DNA of 7,918 nucleotides from an uncultured Pseudodesulfovibrio sp. (GTDB lineage: Bacteria; Desulfobacterota; Desulfovibrionia; Desulfovibrionales; Desulfovibrionaceae). Each line of letters starts with the position of its first letter. Position 1 is the stretch's first letter. Positions 5,673 to 7,918 of the stretch are shown here, in pieces. The notes below the pieces were generated by a model. That model made no database searches and was not told where the DNA came from. It worked only from the letters and a program-made list of their open reading frames with translations. The DNA lies in NCBI GenBank assembly GCA_947259235.1, contig CAMYLL010000103.1, positions 1 through 7,918 of the forward strand, given 5' to 3'. The position numbers and the translations under genes were made by a program.

Positions 5673-5774
5673 GAGCCGCCTTCTGTAGTCTAGACAATCT
5701 CTAATCGGGCCGCCTTTTTTCAAGGCTTATCATAAAAAATTTCAACATTTCAAAGCCCTAGCTGAGGTCCGTCC

Positions 5775-7918
5775 ATGTCCAAAATGAAGATGCCAACCAG
5801 CCTGTCCGACCCGATCGTCAACGAAAACGCCAAGATAGTCCTTGCCCGGAGATATCAGAAAAAGGATGCCGAAGGCGTCATCTATGAGTCGGTCAAGGAC
5901 CTGTTCTGGCGGGTGGCGTCTTCCATCGCGGCAGAGGAGGCCAAGTACGAGGATTCCACCTGCAAGCCCGCGACCCTGGCCAGGGAATTCTACGATCTCA
6001 TGATCTCCTACTCCTTCCTGCCCAACTCGCCCACGCTGATGAACGCGGGCACGGGCCTGGGCCAGCTGGCGGCCTGCTTCGTGCTGCCCGTGGAGGATAC
6101 CATCGAGGGCATCTTCGACGCGGTCAAGCATGCGGCCATGATCCACAAATCCGGCGGCGGGACCGGGTTCTCCTTTTCCCGTCTGCGCGCCAAGGACTCT
6201 GTGGTCGGCTCCACCGGCGGCGTGGCCTCCGGCCCGCTCTCCTTCCTGCGCATCTTCAACTGCGCCACCGAGCAGATTAAGCAGGGCGGAACCCGGCGCG
6301 GCGCGAACATGGGCATCCTGCGCGTGGACCATCCCGACATCATGGAGTTCATCAAGGCCAAGGAGCGTGACGGCGAGCTGAACAACTTCAACCTCTCCAT
6401 AGGCCTGACCGAGAAGTTCATGCGCGCCGTGGAAAAGAAGAAGGACTTCGACCTCATCGCCCCCAACTCCGGCGCCGTGGTCGGCTCACTCAATGCCCGC
6501 GAGGTCTTCAACCTCCTGGTGCAGAAGGCATGGGAGTCCGGCGATCCTGGCATCGTCTTCCTCGACCGCATCAACCGCGACAATCCCACCCCCTCCCAGG
6601 GCGAGATAGAGTCCACCAACCCCTGCGGCGAGCAGCCCCTGCTCCCCTACGAGGCGTGCAACCTCGGCTCCATCAACCTGGGCAAGTGCTTTGCCAAGGG
6701 GCACAACGGCAAGGACTCCGAGATCAACTGGGACGAGCTGCGCCGCATCATCCATCTTTCCGTCAGGTTCCTCGACAACGTCATCGACGCCTCGGTCTAC
6801 CCCCTGGACCAGATCACCGAGACCGTGGGCAGGAACCGCAAGATCGGCCTGGGCGTCATGGGCTGGGCCGACCTCCTCTACCAGCTTGGCGTCCCCTATA
6901 ACTCCCAGACCGCCGTCGACCTGGCCGAGCGGGTCATGAAGTTCATGCGTGACGAGGCCCGCAGCGCGTCCAAGCAGCTGGCTGCGGAGCGCGGCCCGTT
7001 CCCGGCCTATGCCGAGTCCGTGTTCGGCAAGGCCAACCTCGGCCCCTACCGCCACGCCACCACCACGACCATCGCACCCACCGGAACCCTGTCCATCATC
7101 GGCGGCTGTTCCTCGGGCGTGGAGCCGCTCTTTGCCCTCAGCTTCGTGCGCAACGTCATGGACAACGACAAGCTGGTGGAGACCAACCCGTTTTTCGACG
7201 CTGCGGTCAGGGAGGCGGACGCCTATTCCGCCAAGCTCATGGAGGAGATCGCCAAGGTCGGTTCCATCAGGAAGATGGAGCACCTGCCCGAGGACCTGCG
7301 CCGTGTCTTCGTCACCTCCATGGACGTGGAGCCCATCTGGCACCTCAAGATGCAGGCCGCCTTCCAGAAATACACGGACAACGCGGTCTCCAAGACCGTG
7401 AACCTGCCCGGCTCCGCCACCAAGGAAGAGATCTGGGACATTTACTGGAAGGCCTACGAATACGGCTGCAAGGGCGTCACCGTGTACCGCGACGGCTCCA
7501 AGACCTCCCAGGTCCTGTGTACCGGCGACGGCGACAAGAAAAAGGACGAGGCCAACGCCAAGCGGTCCGTGGTCAAAGACCGCCCCGACGTCATTTACGG
7601 TTTCACCCAGAAGATCCCCACCGGCCTGGGTATGCTTTTCCTCACGGTCAATGAGATGGACGGCAAACCCTTCGAGGTGTTCGCCACCATCGGCAAGTCC
7701 GGCGGCTCCATCACGGCCAAGGCCGAGGCCATCGGCCGGCTCGTGTCCCTGGCCCTGCGCTCCGGCGTCGAGGTCCGCGAGATCGTCCAGCAGCTCAAGG
7801 GCATCGGCGGCGAGAATCCCAAGTTCATGAAGAAGCATCTGGTCAAATCAATTCCCGATGCCATCGCCCACGTTTTCGAGTCCCGCTACCTCCAGGGTGA
7901 CCGCATCAACGTGGGTGA
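5775..7918 (+). CDS. nrdJ: Adenosylcobalamin-dependent (class II) ribonucleotide reductase, 3'-truncated by window
   Basis: This cytoplasmic enzyme reduces ribonucleotides to deoxyribonucleotides using a thiyl radical generated from adenosylcobalamin, without a separate radical subunit, so it works with or without oxygen. The frame is open from ATG 5775 (GAGG 7 bases upstream) to the window end, 714 codons, of a protein usually about 740-750 long. Landmarks: the RNR N-terminal domain including SFLPNSPTLMNAGT, KSGGGTGFSFSRLR (125-138), the redox cysteines Cys101 (ACFVLPVED) and Cys295 (EACNLGS), and the catalytic motif NPCGEQPL with Asn282, thiyl Cys284 and Glu286. Cys284 to Cys295 spacing of 11 agrees with the well-studied Thermotoga enzyme as I recall it. 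PTGTLSI is at 435-441. After the barrel comes a charged linker, then a TSCPD-type domain (~603-690, FATIGKSGGSITAKAEAIGRLVSLALRSG). The C-terminal CxxC thiol pair lies beyond the edge. No N-terminal ATP-cone is present. No nrdAB or nrdD neighbours are visible. Confidence 0.95.
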   Translation, partial: MSKMKMPTSLSDPIVNENAKIVLARRYQKKDAEGVIYESVKDLFWRVASSIAAEEAKYEDSTCKPATLAREFYDLMISYSFLPNSPTLMNAGTGLGQLAACFVLPVEDTIEGIFDAVKHAAMIHKSGGGTGFSFSRLRAKDSVVGSTGGVASGPLSFLRIFNCATEQIKQGGTRRGANMGILRVDHPDIMEFIKAKERDGELNNFNLSIGLTEKFMRAVEKKKDFDLIAPNSGAVVGSLNAREVFNLLVQKAWESGDPGIVFLDRINRDNPTPSQGEIESTNPCGEQPLLPYEACNLGSINLGKCFAKGHNGKDSEINWDELRRIIHLSVRFLDNVIDASVYPLDQITETVGRNRKIGLGVMGWADLLYQLGVPYNSQTAVDLAERVMKFMRDEARSASKQLAAERGPFPAYAESVFGKANLGPYRHATTTTIAPTGTLSIIGGCSSGVEPLFALSFVRNVMDNDKLVETNPFFDAAVREADAYSAKLMEEIAKVGSIRKMEHLPEDLRRVFVTSMDVEPIWHLKMQAAFQKYTDNAVSKTVNLPGSATKEEIWDIYWKAYEYGCKGVTVYRDGSKTSQVLCTGDGDKKKDEANAKRSVVKDRPDVIYGFTQKIPTGLGMLFLTVNEMDGKPFEVFATIGKSGGSITAKAEAIGRLVSLALRSGVEVREIVQQLKGIGGENPKFMKKHLVKSIPDAIAHVFESRYLQGDRINVG

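Noticed and set aside
6486..7838. Long - strand open frame of 450 codons opposite nrdJ
   Set aside because: Antisense shadow; the + strand encodes the catalytic motifs of the reductase.

Overview
The window comes from a GC-rich bacterium with densely packed protein genes and strong G/C preference at third codon positions. Three things together suggest a free-living, metabolically versatile proteobacterium: a class II (adenosylcobalamin-dependent) ribonucleotide reductase, a periplasmic-sensing PAS histidine kinase of the 'HNxGVIP' type, and an unassigned SAM methyltransferase. From memory of similar gene styles, a sulfate reducer of the Desulfovibrio/Pseudodesulfovibrio group fits best. That is an inference and was not checked by search.

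Layout, left to right. (1) 1-617 (+): the C-terminal half of tyrosyl-tRNA synthetase (tyrS), cut by the window edge and followed by a very clean intrinsic terminator (649-682). (2) 729-1901 (-): a complete class I PLP aminotransferase of the aspartate aminotransferase family, convergent with tyrS. (3) 1902-2152: a divergent intergenic region that is unusually rich in structure. It holds two overlapping, mutually exclusive hairpins and a 10-base homopolymer in the aminotransferase leader, a palindrome with 9-bp arms, a candidate promoter, and a potential three-way-junction RNA that starts where that promoter should initiate and ends in a hairpin presenting the Shine-Dalgarno of the next gene. 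(4) 2153-3055 (+): a class I SAM-dependent methyltransferase of unassigned substrate, with a terminator right after its stop. (5) 3210-5591 (+): an orphan membrane sensor histidine kinase (signal peptide, periplasmic solute-binding-like domain, one TM helix, two PAS domains, kinase core) with its own candidate promoter and terminator. (6) 5775-7918 (+): vitamin B12-dependent ribonucleotide reductase (nrdJ), missing only its C-terminal end at the window edge.

The genes do not form an operon. Nearly every one is bounded by its own terminator, so this looks like a stretch of independent transcription units: housekeeping translation, amino acid metabolism and dNTP synthesis, plus two accessory regulatory or enzymatic genes. 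There is no sign of mobile elements, CRISPR, tRNA or rRNA. The most interesting candidate for something undescribed is the structured leader in front of the methyltransferase, which has the architecture of a riboswitch or other translation-controlling RNA but matches no class I can recognise. The kinase gene holds two further oddities: a G8 tract inside an inverted repeat, and a degenerate G1 ATP-binding box.
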